Source: Candidatus Ornithospirochaeta stercorigallinarum (GTDB taxonomy: Bacteria > Spirochaetota > Spirochaetia > Sphaerochaetales > Sphaerochaetaceae). Taken from it: 54,112 nucleotides of DNA. The notes beneath the pieces are model-generated. The model was not told where the DNA came from. It did no database searches and saw only the letters and a program-made list of their open reading frames with translations. The DNA is taken from NCBI GenBank assembly GCA_018711525.1, contig DVIF01000041.1, positions 1 to 54,112 on the forward strand, given 5' to 3'. This document shows positions 42,023 to 50,936 of this stretch, one piece after another; the first letter of the stretch is position 1; each line of letters starts with the position of its first letter. Both the position numbers and the translations under genes were made by a program.

Positions 42023-42598
42023 CTACAGATCCCCATCCTCTTCTTCGTCTTCATCCCCTTCATCTACATAATAGTCTTCAAAAGCAGGATTTGCCCAGAT
42101 TGCCGTATCGTAATAGCTTTCCACGACCTCCTCGCACTTTGGAAGGATGTTCTCCAGTGTTTCAATGAAATGAGGAGCAAGTGAGCTGCTCCTGATCTGC
42201 TCAGGATTGCGTTCTGAAAAATAATCAAGGATCTCATCATTGGCCGATACAAAGTCATCGACTGCAGAGATTGTCGAATCGGAAAGCTCCCTTATCCTCT
42301 TCTTCTCCTTCTTGTCTATACCTTCAATCTTTGAAAGAGGATAGATCCTGTTGGCAGAGTCGAGGATATCATCCATAAGGTCATCAAGATGAAGAAGAGC
42401 GCTCTCTATGAATGAATAAGAGGAATAGAGAGGGATGAACTTCTCATCATCGAATTCGACCCCCTCATAAAGAGGAAGGACCCCGTCCAGCTCATCGATT
42501 ATTGAAAACAGTGTTTCAAACGCCTCGGAAGATGCATCCTTGACATATTCCTCCTCGTTCAACGCAATCTCATAAAGACTCAAACTCTTACTTTTCAC
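42023..42598 (-). CDS. Hypothetical acidic helical protein, 191 residues
   Basis: Not recognised. It starts with GTG at 42598 after AAGGAGG. The product is helical and strongly acidic, with a final tail DEGDEDEEEDGD. Segments such as LLHLDDLMDDILDSANRIYPL are of coiled-coil type. It overlaps the preceding minus-strand gene (42588-43109) by 11 bases, so the two form an operon. No signal peptide or membrane segment is seen. Confidence 0.75.
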   Translation of the reverse strand: MKSKSLSLYEIALNEEEYVKDASSEAFETLFSIIDELDGVLPLYEGVEFDDEKFIPLYSSYSFIESALLHLDDLMDDILDSANRIYPLSKIEGIDKKEKKRIRELSDSTISAVDDFVSANDEILDYFSERNPEQIRSSSLAPHFIETLENILPKCEEVVESYYDTAIWANPAFEDYYVDEGDEDEEEDGDL

Positions 42599-43109
42599 GG
42601 CCTTTCCTCCTTACTACGATACTCCCGTAATCCCTCAAGACCTTCTCAGATATGCTCTTCAGATTGGCAAACTGCTCGGTCAGGACAGAGACCATCTCAT
42701 CTGGCTCCGTATGAGATTTTACCATGTTTTCATAATAATCCAAAAGAATATATTCATCATCGACGAAAGGAATATAGTAATTGAAGAGCGCATAGCCATC
42801 CTTATCCATGACTGAGGCCTCCTTCGGATCAAGACCTTTCAACGATGCTGTGATGTTTATTATATTCAACAGTCTTTCAATGTTGTTCACTGCAAGCTCA
42901 AGGGATACCATCGCAGGAGAGATGTACATGAACCCTTCGGTAAGAAGATATCTTCTCTCCTCCTCCCCCTTCACCCCTCTGAGGTCCCCCTCCAGGTTCT
43001 GAAGGGTCTCGACAAGCGTCCTGTTCGCCTCAAGAGATGCCTTTGCGGCCTCATCGATCTCACTGGCTACGGCATCCACATAATCCTTTGCACTGTATTT
43101 TTCCTGCAT
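42588..43109 (-). CDS. Hypothetical helical protein, 173 residues
   Basis: Not recognised. The protein is helical with the N-terminal stretch VASEIDEAAKASLEANRTLV and a middle VSLELAVNNIERLLNIINIT. It is less acidic than its partner but of similar style. There is no clear ribosome site, and the upstream DNA is AT-rich. It is the first gene of a two-gene operon and is divergent from the membrane protein gene at 43193. Confidence 0.72.
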   Translation of the reverse strand: MQEKYSAKDYVDAVASEIDEAAKASLEANRTLVETLQNLEGDLRGVKGEEERRYLLTEGFMYISPAMVSLELAVNNIERLLNIINITASLKGLDPKEASVMDKDGYALFNYYIPFVDDEYILLDYYENMVKSHTEPDEMVSVLTEQFANLKSISEKVLRDYGSIVVRRKGREK

Positions 43110-43192
43110 TTCTATCTTATATCATTTTAAAAGGCAAATTTCCATAACAGTTTCTTAACCTTTTGGGTGTATACTTCAATCAAGGAGATGCC

Positions 43193-43780
43193 ATGGATAT
43201 CAGGGAACTGGCAATGCTCCTTCTTCTACTTGCACTGATCGCCCTCTTTTTCCTGCTGAGGAAAAAAGGAGATGAAAAGGAGAGACGCAGGTTGAAAGAG
43301 GAGAGAGAGCAAAGGGATAGGAAAAGGAAGGAGGGCTTTGCCGCCCTCTCTGAAGAAGAGAGGAGGATGCTTTATCTGAATGCAATGAAGGAGAGGTCTT
43401 CCTTCGTTTTAAAGGCACAAGAAGACTATGAGACCAGTTTCCACTCCTTCCCTTCATTCTGCTATGAAGCAAAGAACAACATATCAGAGGGCCTCATAAG
43501 CGATAGTTTAGGTTACTTTGTAATCCCTGCAGGAGTAGAGAGGATAGCAGCCTTCTTTTTCACCGGGGATCTCGATTACGAGGACATCAGCGCCATGACG
43601 ATAAACATAAACGGAATGGTATTCAGACGATTTGAAGGTTTCAGCGAATACATGTGTCCCCACTACTACGATGTGAAGAGCGGGGACATCATTACAATAG
43701 AAATCGAATTCAATGCCAAGAAGGACTTCTCAATCAAGGATTTCGGCATCCTGCTCCTTGCACGAAAAGAGAGAAAGTAG
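43193..43780 (+). CDS. Hypothetical membrane-anchored protein, 195 residues
   Basis: One N-terminal transmembrane helix (LAMLLLLLALIALFFLL) is followed by a highly charged, mostly basic coiled-coil linker (KKGDEKERRRLKEEREQRDR) and a C-terminal beta-rich domain of about 110 residues. The start is the ATG at 43193 after AAGGAGA. The topology suggests an anchored cytoplasmic domain (positive-inside rule). No family is recognised. It converges on the aminopeptidase gene with an eight-base gap. Confidence 0.75.
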   Translation: MDIRELAMLLLLLALIALFFLLRKKGDEKERRRLKEEREQRDRKRKEGFAALSEEERRMLYLNAMKERSSFVLKAQEDYETSFHSFPSFCYEAKNNISEGLISDSLGYFVIPAGVERIAAFFFTGDLDYEDISAMTININGMVFRRFEGFSEYMCPHYYDVKSGDIITIEIEFNAKKDFSIKDFGILLLARKERK

Positions 43781-43788
43781 AGCCTCCG

Positions 43789-45060
43789 TTATCTGGAGAG
43801 GAATGCCTTGAACAGCTTGAATATCTCCAAGACATCATCACTTCCGGCGCTCTCATAGCTCGAATGCATCGCAAGCTGGGCAAGACCTACATCGGCAGTA
43901 GGGATGCTTATCTTCTGTATGCTGAGGTTTCCAAGCGTCGAACCTCCCGGGATGTCGGAATGATTGAAGAAGCTCTGGTACCTGATTCCACTCTCATCCA
44001 TCAGTATCCTAAGATAGCTTCCCGAATAAGATGATGTCGTATATTTCTGATTAGCAGAGTATTTGATTACTATACCACCATTGAGTACCACCTTGTTTGT
44101 CATGTCGGCCTTCTCCGGGTGGTTCGGATTGAGGGCATGTGCGTTGTCCGCACTGATCACAAAAGAAGAGGCATGCATCCTCAGCTCATCCTCACGGTCA
44201 AGACCCAGGGCAAAAGCAATACGTTCGATTACGGAGGAAAGGAAATCCGAAAGAGCCCCGCGGGATGAGCAAGAGCCGACCTCCTCGTTGTCGAACAGGG
44301 CAACCATCGGAAGTGCCGAGAACTCATCAGTCTCCATCAGGCTCTTGAAAGCAGCATAAGCACATTCCATATCGTCAAGACGGGAAGAGGAGATGAATTC
44401 ATTGTCACATCCCCAGATGGAATACGGCGTCCTGTTATATAGATAAAGCTCCCAGTCAAGCAGGTCTTCCTTTTCAACACCAGCCTCTGCAGAGAGAAGA
44501 GAAAGGAAATCTCCATTTCCATTCATGGAGAAAAGAGGCCTCACATCCCTTTGTATCTGATATTCATACCCCTTGTTGATATCCCTCTGCATATGGATGG
44601 CGGGATTCGGAATGAGTACGAGGTCCCTGTCGAAATCGACAAGCCTCTCCTTCAGTCCTCCCCTCTCCCTGTAATGGACACGACCTGCAATCGATAGCGG
44701 ACGGTCGAACCATGTACTGATGATCATGCCGCCGTAACCTTCGACATTGAGAGTCGTATAGAACGGTGTGTTTGATAGCTCAGGATTCCTCTTGAGTGCA
44801 AATGAAGGGCTGTCTGTGTGGGCTGCGATGATAGAACAGGAACAGAAATCCCTTTCCGGGATGCGGAAGGCGATCATGCTCCTTCCATCCCTCTTTACGT
44901 AGTAGCTCCTCCCTCTTTCGATTGAAAAACGCTCCCTCTCATCAAGCTCGACAAATCCGTTCTCCCTTGCAAGGATTTCAAAATTCCTTACGGCATGGAA
45001 TGATGTCGGACTCTTTTTTATGAACTCAAGCAGTTCCAGTACTCTTTTCTCATCTCTCAT
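43789..45060 (-). CDS. M18-family aminopeptidase
   Basis: A cytoplasmic dinuclear-zinc aminopeptidase of 423 residues that removes N-terminal, typically acidic or hydrophobic, residues from peptides. The metal and catalytic residues are in AAHTDSPSFALKRNP (His, Asp), WFDRPLSIAG (Asp), FDNEEVGSCSSRGA (Glu-Glu), SADNAHALNPNHPEK (Asp) and FFNHSDIPGGSTLGN (His). The length is normal for the family. No ribosome site is present. TATAAT ends eight bases before the ATG, with TTGAAA 16 bases further up. Confidence 0.95.
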   Translation of the reverse strand: MRDEKRVLELLEFIKKSPTSFHAVRNFEILARENGFVELDERERFSIERGRSYYVKRDGRSMIAFRIPERDFCSCSIIAAHTDSPSFALKRNPELSNTPFYTTLNVEGYGGMIISTWFDRPLSIAGRVHYRERGGLKERLVDFDRDLVLIPNPAIHMQRDINKGYEYQIQRDVRPLFSMNGNGDFLSLLSAEAGVEKEDLLDWELYLYNRTPYSIWGCDNEFISSSRLDDMECAYAAFKSLMETDEFSALPMVALFDNEEVGSCSSRGALSDFLSSVIERIAFALGLDREDELRMHASSFVISADNAHALNPNHPEKADMTNKVVLNGGIVIKYSANQKYTTSSYSGSYLRILMDESGIRYQSFFNHSDIPGGSTLGNLSIQKISIPTADVGLAQLAMHSSYESAGSDDVLEIFKLFKAFLSR

Positions 45061-45068
45061 AGAAAACC

Positions 45069-45096
45069 ATTATAACGACGGCCTTGTTTTTTTCAA
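45069..45096 (-). promoter_or_regulatory. Promoter abutting the M18 aminopeptidase start
   Basis: Minus strand TTGAAA (45091-45096), 16-base spacer, TATAAT (45069-45074), then eight bases and the ATG. No Shine-Dalgarno site lies between. Predicted leaderless transcript. Confidence 0.6.
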
Positions 45097-45226
45097 TTGC
45101 AAAGGATGCACAAATAAACGACAAAGAGACTCCACAAGAATTTAAATTAGTTCTATGCATCTCTGAAGAAAACCATGCTAATATTATCATACGGAGAGAT
45201 TTGTTATTTATAAAAGGAGCATGAAG

Positions 45227-45535
45227 ATGAGTACATTGGCAGAAAGGATGGAACAGGTAATCAATGAGTGCAAGGTAAAGCAGACTGTGTTTGCTAAATC
45301 ACTGGGTGTCACCCCCAACTACATATCAATGATCATACATGGGAAGAAGGAACTCATATCCCCTACTCTCGCACTTCTCATCGAATACCTCTACGGCTAT
45401 TCGAACAAGTGGCTGCTCACAGGGGAAGGAGAGAAGATGGATAAGAAAAGCCTGATAAGGAACATAACGGGGAAACTTGAGGCGATGGATGTTGAAAAAC
45501 TGGAAAAAGTAGATGAATATATCAATACGATATGA
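45227..45535 (+). CDS. XRE-family helix-turn-helix regulator
   Basis: 102 residues with an N-terminal HTH_3 domain: KQTVFAKSLGVTPNYISMIIHGKKELISP is the helix-turn-helix (landmarks: FAKSLGVTPNYISMI). GYSNKWLLTGEG resembles the linker of phage-type regulators. The C-terminal helix may dimerise. The second of two close ATGs (45227) is chosen because AAAGGAG lies seven bases upstream; the first ATG is too close. It overlaps the HAD gene by four bases (ATGA), so the two are co-translated. Confidence 0.87.
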   Translation: MSTLAERMEQVINECKVKQTVFAKSLGVTPNYISMIIHGKKELISPTLALLIEYLYGYSNKWLLTGEGEKMDKKSLIRNITGKLEAMDVEKLEKVDEYINTI

Positions 45536-46302
45536 GTATCAAAGCTGCTTTTTTCGATATAGACGGAACCCTGTTCTCCCATAAGAGCAATCAGGTCCCC
45601 CCTTCTGCAGTCGATGCCTTGAACATGCTCAGGGAAAGGGGGATACTTACCATAATCTGCACTGGAAGGCATACGGGAGAGCTGGACAAGCTCGACCTGA
45701 AAGGACTCATCTTCGACTATGTCATCACACTCAACGGACAGATGATCCGCAATGCAGAAGGAAATTTGATAGCATCCTTCCCATTCAAGACGGAAGAGAT
45801 CGCAGGCATCAGAGAACTGTTCGATTCGAAAGAGATCTCCATAATGGTGGTAGAGGAAGACGACTACTATGTGAACACCATAAGGGAGCCGGTCATATCT
45901 GCAAACAAGGCAGTAGCCATTCCCATCCCGAAGACAGGAGAGATGAAAGAAAAGCCGATATACCAGCTCATATGCTACGGCTCGGAGGATGAGATAAACC
46001 GTGTAGCTGCGTGTATAAACGCCAAGGCAGTCTGGTGGAATGAAAGGAGCGCCGACATAATCCCGATAAGCGGAGGAAAGGACAAAGGGATAAAAACCCT
46101 GATAGACATCCTCGGGCTGAAGGAGGATGAGATCATCACATTCGGAGATGGCCACAATGACATCCCGATGCTCAGGATGTGCCCTTATTCCGTGGCGATG
46201 GGCAATGCCATTGAGCAAGTGAAGGAAAATGCCGCTTATGTCACCACGGATATAGATGATGACGGCATATACAACGCGTTAAAACATTTTCAAATCATTT
46301 AA
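45532..46302 (+). CDS. Cof-type HAD-IIB phosphatase
   Basis: A 256-residue sugar-phosphatase-type HAD hydrolase. Motif I is FDIDGTLFSHKS (catalytic Asp pair), motif II TGRH, motif III the Lys in GGKDKGI, and motif IV FGDGHNDIPML. The large C2 cap between about 85 and 190 places it in the Cof/YbiV group. It is coupled to the XRE regulator by a four-base overlap. The physiological substrate is unknown; hexose phosphates or FMN-like compounds are typical for the group. Confidence 0.92.
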   Translation: MSIKAAFFDIDGTLFSHKSNQVPPSAVDALNMLRERGILTIICTGRHTGELDKLDLKGLIFDYVITLNGQMIRNAEGNLIASFPFKTEEIAGIRELFDSKEISIMVVEEDDYYVNTIREPVISANKAVAIPIPKTGEMKEKPIYQLICYGSEDEINRVAACINAKAVWWNERSADIIPISGGKDKGIKTLIDILGLKEDEIITFGDGHNDIPMLRMCPYSVAMGNAIEQVKENAAYVTTDIDDDGIYNALKHFQII

Positions 46303-46383
46303 CAAAGATGCAAACAAATTTCCACAAACCTTTAATTTAAGCTGTATACTATTTGAAAGTTCAACGAAAAAAAGAGGTGTAAA

Positions 46384-47472
46384 ATGAAAATTGGAATTCT
46401 AACCAGCGGTGGAGATTGCCCTGGACTGAACGCTGTAATCAGGGGGTTCGCAAAGTACGTCTACAACAACATCCCAAAGGCTGAGATCATAGGAATATCA
46501 GACGGCTATGGTGGACTTATCTCGGGAGAGGCAAAGAGCCTGAAGGAATCGGACTTCTCCGGCATCCTCAATGTTGGAGGAACAATCCTCGGAACAAGCC
46601 GACAGCCTTTCAAGCAGATGACTGTCGAAGACCAGAACGGACAGAGCAAGCTCGATCTGATGAAGAAGAACTACAAGAAGCTGGGACTTGACCTGCTTGT
46701 GACACTTGGAGGAGCTGGAACGCACAAGACAGCAGGACTGCTTTCCGAGAACGGACTCAATGTCATTGGAATTCCAAAGACCATCGATAACGACATCTAT
46801 GGCACGGATGTCACATTCGGTTTCCATACCGCAGTAGACATCGCAACTGAATGCATAGACAGGATCCATACGACAGCGGCAAGCCACGGAAGGACGATGC
46901 TCATTGAGATCATGGGAAACAAAGTCGGCTGGCTGACACTCTATTCAGGCATAGCCGGTGGTGCGGATATAATCCTGATCCCGGAGATTCCATTCGACCC
47001 TGCAGAGGTCGTCAAGACTGTGAAGCATCGTATCGACAGCGGCAAGGCTTTCAACATAATCGCAATTGCAGAAGGCGCGATGACCCGCGAAGAGAGCAAG
47101 ATGAAGAAGCAGGAAAGGCTGGAGAAACGCGGAGGGGATGCAACGATTACGAACGCACTCGCTGAATATATTGAAGAGAATGCAGGTGTAGAGACCCGCA
47201 CAGTGGTTCCTGGCCACCTGCAGAGAGGTGGAAATCCGAGTCCATACGACAGACTCCTCTCAACTGAGATGGGATCTTTTGCAGGAAAGCTGGCAAAAGA
47301 TGGAATATTTGGGACAACAGTCGCAATGGAGAACAACCAGATCACATACAACAGGCTCTCATCAATTGCAGGAAAGACGAAATTCGTTCCAGAGGACCAT
47401 CAGATGATTGAAGTGGCACGTTCAATTGGAATAACATTCGGAGACGGAAAGAAATTCAAGGAGATTAGATAA
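46384..47472 (+). CDS. pfkA: 6-phosphofructokinase (PfkA family, atypical nucleotide site)
   Basis: Phosphorylates fructose 6-phosphate in glycolysis. It has 362 residues, with ILTSGGDCPGLNAVIRG at the N-terminus, PKTIDND (catalytic Asp135/137) and MGNKVGWLTLYSGIAGGAD. At the phosphoryl-donor site it has GGAGT (Ala111-Gly112), where ATP enzymes have GGDGS, and Lys132 where classical ATP enzymes have Gly. Gly at the position of E. coli Gly104 with Lys at position 124 is the pattern of the atypical ATP-using group; the Asp-to-Ala change is unusual. AGAGGTG precedes the ATG. It is the first gene of an operon with ppx-like and ppk1. Confidence 0.92.
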   Translation: MKIGILTSGGDCPGLNAVIRGFAKYVYNNIPKAEIIGISDGYGGLISGEAKSLKESDFSGILNVGGTILGTSRQPFKQMTVEDQNGQSKLDLMKKNYKKLGLDLLVTLGGAGTHKTAGLLSENGLNVIGIPKTIDNDIYGTDVTFGFHTAVDIATECIDRIHTTAASHGRTMLIEIMGNKVGWLTLYSGIAGGADIILIPEIPFDPAEVVKTVKHRIDSGKAFNIIAIAEGAMTREESKMKKQERLEKRGGDATITNALAEYIEENAGVETRTVVPGHLQRGGNPSPYDRLLSTEMGSFAGKLAKDGIFGTTVAMENNQITYNRLSSIAGKTKFVPEDHQMIEVARSIGITFGDGKKFKEIR

Positions 47473-48408
47473 GTGAAGAAGTATGCTGTCATAGATTTCT
47501 CGAGGACGAGCCTTTCATTGCTGGTTGCAAATGAGGAGATAAGCCGTCTGGAAATTGTCTTCAAGACATATCGCCCTATATTGATAGGTGATCTGGTGAA
47601 TAAGAAGGAAAGACTCACAGAGAAGGGAATCAACAAGATAATCTCCGAAGCTCTTGAGTTGATAGACAGTGCCAGGAGTCTTGAGGCAGATGAAATCTAT
47701 GGCATCAGCACCACACTTCTGAGGAACATTCAGAACAGCGAAGAGGTAATGAATGCAATAAAGGAGAAGACGGGGCTTAGTGTCACATCCCTCAGCGGGA
47801 AGGAGGAGGCATATGCCGCATGGTATGCCAACGAGAACTACAAGGTTCTTAAGAAGGCCGTCCTGTTCGACATAGGAGGAACCAGCACCGAAATCTGCGA
47901 TTTCGCACATCCCTACGAAAGTGACATGATAAGCCTCGACTTCGGCACCAGCACGATAAGAAGCGCCTTTGTAAAAGATGTATATCCGACAAAGGCCGAG
48001 GAGGAGGAGATAAAGGCGTTTGTAAAAGGAGTACTGAAGGAGCAGGTCGAGAAACACGAGCTGGAGAACGCCGTACTTTCAGGAAGCAATATGAACGCCC
48101 TCTACAAGATCTATCAGGACTACTATGACGTACCGCAGTCCCACGAGAGGCTGATGCAGTATAAGAAGCTGAAAAAGCTCATAAAAGTCCTGATGAACGA
48201 CAAGAAGAGAAACTCCCTCATAATAAAGAACGTACCGGAAAAGACCCACCTGATAGTCCCCAGTGCGATATGCCTGAAAGTCATGTTGAAGTATTTCAAT
48301 ATCGGAAACATTACAGTATCAAGCTATGGAGTTAAGGAAGGATATCTCAAGCTTATAAAGAAAGGTGCGGTGAAAGCTGAACCGCTGACAGTCGCAAAGA
48401 GAGGATAA
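47473..48408 (+). CDS. Divergent Ppx/GppA-family protein
   Basis: A 311-residue actin-fold protein of the exopolyphosphatase/pppGpp phosphatase family without the C-terminal HD-type domain of full-length Ppx. FDIGGTSTEICDF corresponds to the family DIGGGST loop, and LSGKEEAYAAW to SGEEEA. The N-terminal phosphate loop reads AVIDFSRTSLSLLV instead of the usual DxGSNS, so activity may be altered. The GTG start directly follows the pfkA stop (TAAGTG), with AAGGAG inside pfkA, and ppk1 follows after one base. A polyphosphate-related role is inferred from context. Confidence 0.82.
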   Translation: MKKYAVIDFSRTSLSLLVANEEISRLEIVFKTYRPILIGDLVNKKERLTEKGINKIISEALELIDSARSLEADEIYGISTTLLRNIQNSEEVMNAIKEKTGLSVTSLSGKEEAYAAWYANENYKVLKKAVLFDIGGTSTEICDFAHPYESDMISLDFGTSTIRSAFVKDVYPTKAEEEEIKAFVKGVLKEQVEKHELENAVLSGSNMNALYKIYQDYYDVPQSHERLMQYKKLKKLIKVLMNDKKRNSLIIKNVPEKTHLIVPSAICLKVMLKYFNIGNITVSSYGVKEGYLKLIKKGAVKAEPLTVAKRG

Positions 48409-48409
48409 T

Positions 48410-50476
48410 ATGGCATCTAACAAGATTCTTTCAAAACTCATAAAAGGCAATACCATAAACAGGGAGTATTCATGGCTTGAATTCAACAACAGGGTCCTCG
48501 ATCAGGCGATGGACCTGACAAACCCCCTTCTTGAGCGCTGCAAGTTCCTCTCCATCTTCAAAAGCAACCTGGATGAATTCACAATGGTTCGTCTTGGAAG
48601 CCTTGAGAACCAGAACATCACATCTCCTGAGGAGACGGAGAACAAGACAGGACTTACCGCAGATGAGCAGATAGAGGCGATACTTTCCATCTATCCGAAG
48701 CTTTACAAGAACGCAGACCACACGTACAACTTCCTCAAAGCAGACCTTTACGACAAAGGACTGAGCATATTGAAGGCTGAGGACCTGAGCCAGAAGCAGA
48801 AGACGAAGTGTCTCGAGCATTTCTCAGAGTACATGCTGCCCAGGATAAATCCTCTTGTCCTGGACCAGAAACATCCGATGATCAGATTCCAGAACCTCAG
48901 GACCTACATGGTCCTCCTGCTTGAGCGAAACGGCAGACAGATGTTCGGTGTGATAACGCTCTCCCCCAGCATCGAAAGGATCTACCGCATCGATGGAGGG
49001 AAAAAAGTCCACCTGATCCTCTCTGAAGACCTGTTGTATCTGTTTGGAAACCTCGCATTTCCAGGTTATACAGTCAAGGAGAAGGCTCTGATAAGGATCA
49101 CCAGGAATGCCGATTTCGAAGCAAGCATGGAAGAGGCGGACGTCGAATACAATTTCGACTTCTCAAAACTGATCAAGACAAAGATCGAGGAAAGGACAAA
49201 CCTCTCCCCTGTACGTGTTGAGATCAACAGCTCCTGTGAAGAGATAAAGAACTATATTGCGAAACAGACAGGGATAAAGAAGAACCATATATTCGAAAGC
49301 AAAACCTATTTCGATTACAAGTTCCTCTTCAAACTGGCTCAGTTCTTCCCCTCGGCTGTCCTTCCCTCCCTTCAATACAGACCCTTCAAACCGCAGGTCG
49401 ACCCGAAATTAAAGGGTGTGAACCTGCTGAGCTATGTAGAGAAGAAAGACATCTTCCTCTCCTACCCGTACGACAGCATGGACACACTCATAACACTCCT
49501 CGAGCAGGCTGGAGAGGATAAGAGCGTGACCAACATAAAGATAACCATCTACCGTCTGATGGATCACTCGAGGATCGCCAACGCACTGCTGCGTGCTGCA
49601 GAGCACGGCAAGGATGTCACGGCGGTCATGGAGCTCTGTGCACGATTTGATGAGGAGAACAACCTGTATTATGCGAACCAGCTGAGGGATGCGGGATGCA
49701 CGGTATTCTATGGACTTGGGGACTACAAGGTGCACAGCAAGATAATCAGCATCACCCGTGAAAAGGACGGAAAGGTCTCTTATATCACGCACATAGGTAC
49801 CGGCAACTACAATGAGGGGACCAGCAAGCAGTACACGGACCTTAACATCATCACAAGCAACAGGGAGATAGGAGAAGATGGCGTCGCGTTCTTCAGGAAC
49901 CTTGCCATCATGAACCTTGAAGCCGAATATAGGCGTCTTCTGGTCGCACCTTACAGTCTGAAGAAAGGTCTCATAGCAGAAATAGACAAGGAGATTGAGA
50001 AAGGCGAGGATGGCCTGATAATGGCGAAGATGAACAGCCTTACCGACCGTGACATGATAGAAAAACTCATACAGGCCAGTCAGGCCGGAGTAAGGATCTA
50101 TCTCTGCGTAAGAGGCATCTGCTGCCTCCTTCCCGGCATCAAGGGAAGCACGGAGAACATCAGCGTCATAAGCATCGTCGGAAGGTTCCTTGAGCATTCG
50201 AGGATATACTCTTTTGGAAAAGGAAAAGACGAAAGGCTCTATATCGGTTCTGCCGACCTGATGACCAGGAACATAAACAAGAGGGTTGAGATTGCAGCCC
50301 CTGTCCTTGATAAAGCCGTACATCAGAAGATAAAAGCCCTTCTGACTCTTATTCTCAGCGATACGGTGAAAGGCAGAAGGCTCAACAGTGACGGCACATA
50401 CTCGAAGATCGAGACTCTATCGTCCCCTATCGACAGCCAGGAGGAATGCCTTAAAAGCAATAACTGCTACTGCTGA
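48410..50476 (+). CDS. ppk1: Polyphosphate kinase 1
   Basis: Membrane-associated enzyme that polymerises the gamma-phosphate of ATP into polyphosphate and can run in reverse. At 688 residues it has the normal length. The N-terminal REYSWLEFNNRVL begins the N domain. The two conserved His are His442 in YKVHSKI (the phospho-His) and His596 in RFLEHSRIYSF. VMELCARFDEENN and IGTGNYNEGTSKQYTD are core ATP-site motifs. AGAGGATAAT precedes the ATG. It shares the operon with pfkA and the Ppx-like gene and lies about 7 kb from the phosphate transporter. Its 3' end overlaps the convergent vsr gene by 10 bases. Confidence 0.96.
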   Translation: MASNKILSKLIKGNTINREYSWLEFNNRVLDQAMDLTNPLLERCKFLSIFKSNLDEFTMVRLGSLENQNITSPEETENKTGLTADEQIEAILSIYPKLYKNADHTYNFLKADLYDKGLSILKAEDLSQKQKTKCLEHFSEYMLPRINPLVLDQKHPMIRFQNLRTYMVLLLERNGRQMFGVITLSPSIERIYRIDGGKKVHLILSEDLLYLFGNLAFPGYTVKEKALIRITRNADFEASMEEADVEYNFDFSKLIKTKIEERTNLSPVRVEINSSCEEIKNYIAKQTGIKKNHIFESKTYFDYKFLFKLAQFFPSAVLPSLQYRPFKPQVDPKLKGVNLLSYVEKKDIFLSYPYDSMDTLITLLEQAGEDKSVTNIKITIYRLMDHSRIANALLRAAEHGKDVTAVMELCARFDEENNLYYANQLRDAGCTVFYGLGDYKVHSKIISITREKDGKVSYITHIGTGNYNEGTSKQYTDLNIITSNREIGEDGVAFFRNLAIMNLEAEYRRLLVAPYSLKKGLIAEIDKEIEKGEDGLIMAKMNSLTDRDMIEKLIQASQAGVRIYLCVRGICCLLPGIKGSTENISVISIVGRFLEHSRIYSFGKGKDERLYIGSADLMTRNINKRVEIAAPVLDKAVHQKIKALLTLILSDTVKGRRLNSDGTYSKIETLSSPIDSQEECLKSNNCYC

Positions 50477-50922
50477 AGAAGAGGAAACTCGACATAAGTG
50501 TTCCTTCCTTTCCTTATCTCCTCCTCAAAGGCCACAAGGAAGGATGGAACATCCTTTGCTTTGGCAAGTGCACACTCCCAGACCACTATCACCCTGAAAC
50601 CCATGGCTATCATATCCGAGTGATTCCTCTCGTCCCGTGCCTTGTTCCTTTCTATCTTGGCACGCCAGAACTCCTTATTGCTTTTCACCTCATGGCTGTT
50701 GAGCCTGCAATCATGTCCATGCCAGAAACAGCCGTTGACATATACAACAACCTTGTATTTCGGCAATACGATATCGGGATGTCCTGGATAGCGCTTATCA
50801 TTCTTCCTGTATCGATATCCCATGGAGAAAAGGAAACGCCTGAGAAGCACCTCAATCCGTGTATCCTTCCCTCTTATATGTGACATTATGATGCTTCTGT
50901 CCTCTTTTGAAAAACAATCCAT
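50467..50922 (-). CDS. vsr: Very short patch repair (Vsr) endonuclease, orphan
   Basis: Nicks DNA at T:G mismatches that arise by deamination of 5-methylcytosine. It has 151 residues from the ATG at 50922, preceded by AAGGTG. Family motifs are RSIIMSHIRGKDTRIE, GHPDIVLPKYKVVVYVNGCFWHGHDC (catalytic Asp and the metal/His region; landmark FWHGHDC) and VIVVWECAL. No cytosine methyltransferase gene is in the window, although Vsr usually sits beside one. It follows the exported protein gene by 14 bases and is probably co-transcribed with it. Confidence 0.93.
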   Translation of the reverse strand: MDCFSKEDRSIIMSHIRGKDTRIEVLLRRFLFSMGYRYRKNDKRYPGHPDIVLPKYKVVVYVNGCFWHGHDCRLNSHEVKSNKEFWRAKIERNKARDERNHSDMIAMGFRVIVVWECALAKAKDVPSFLVAFEEEIRKGRNTYVEFPLLQQ

Positions 50923-50936
50923 TTCCCACACCTTAA

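Noticed and set aside
45397-46218. 273-codon open frame on the minus strand opposite the HAD phosphatase
   Set aside because: It is an antisense shadow of two clear genes, has no ribosome site, and its product is rich in His, Tyr and Cys without any motif.
49409-50323. 304-codon open frame opposite ppk1
   Set aside because: It lies wholly inside the conserved catalytic part of ppk1 on the other strand and has no start signals. It is a codon-bias artefact.
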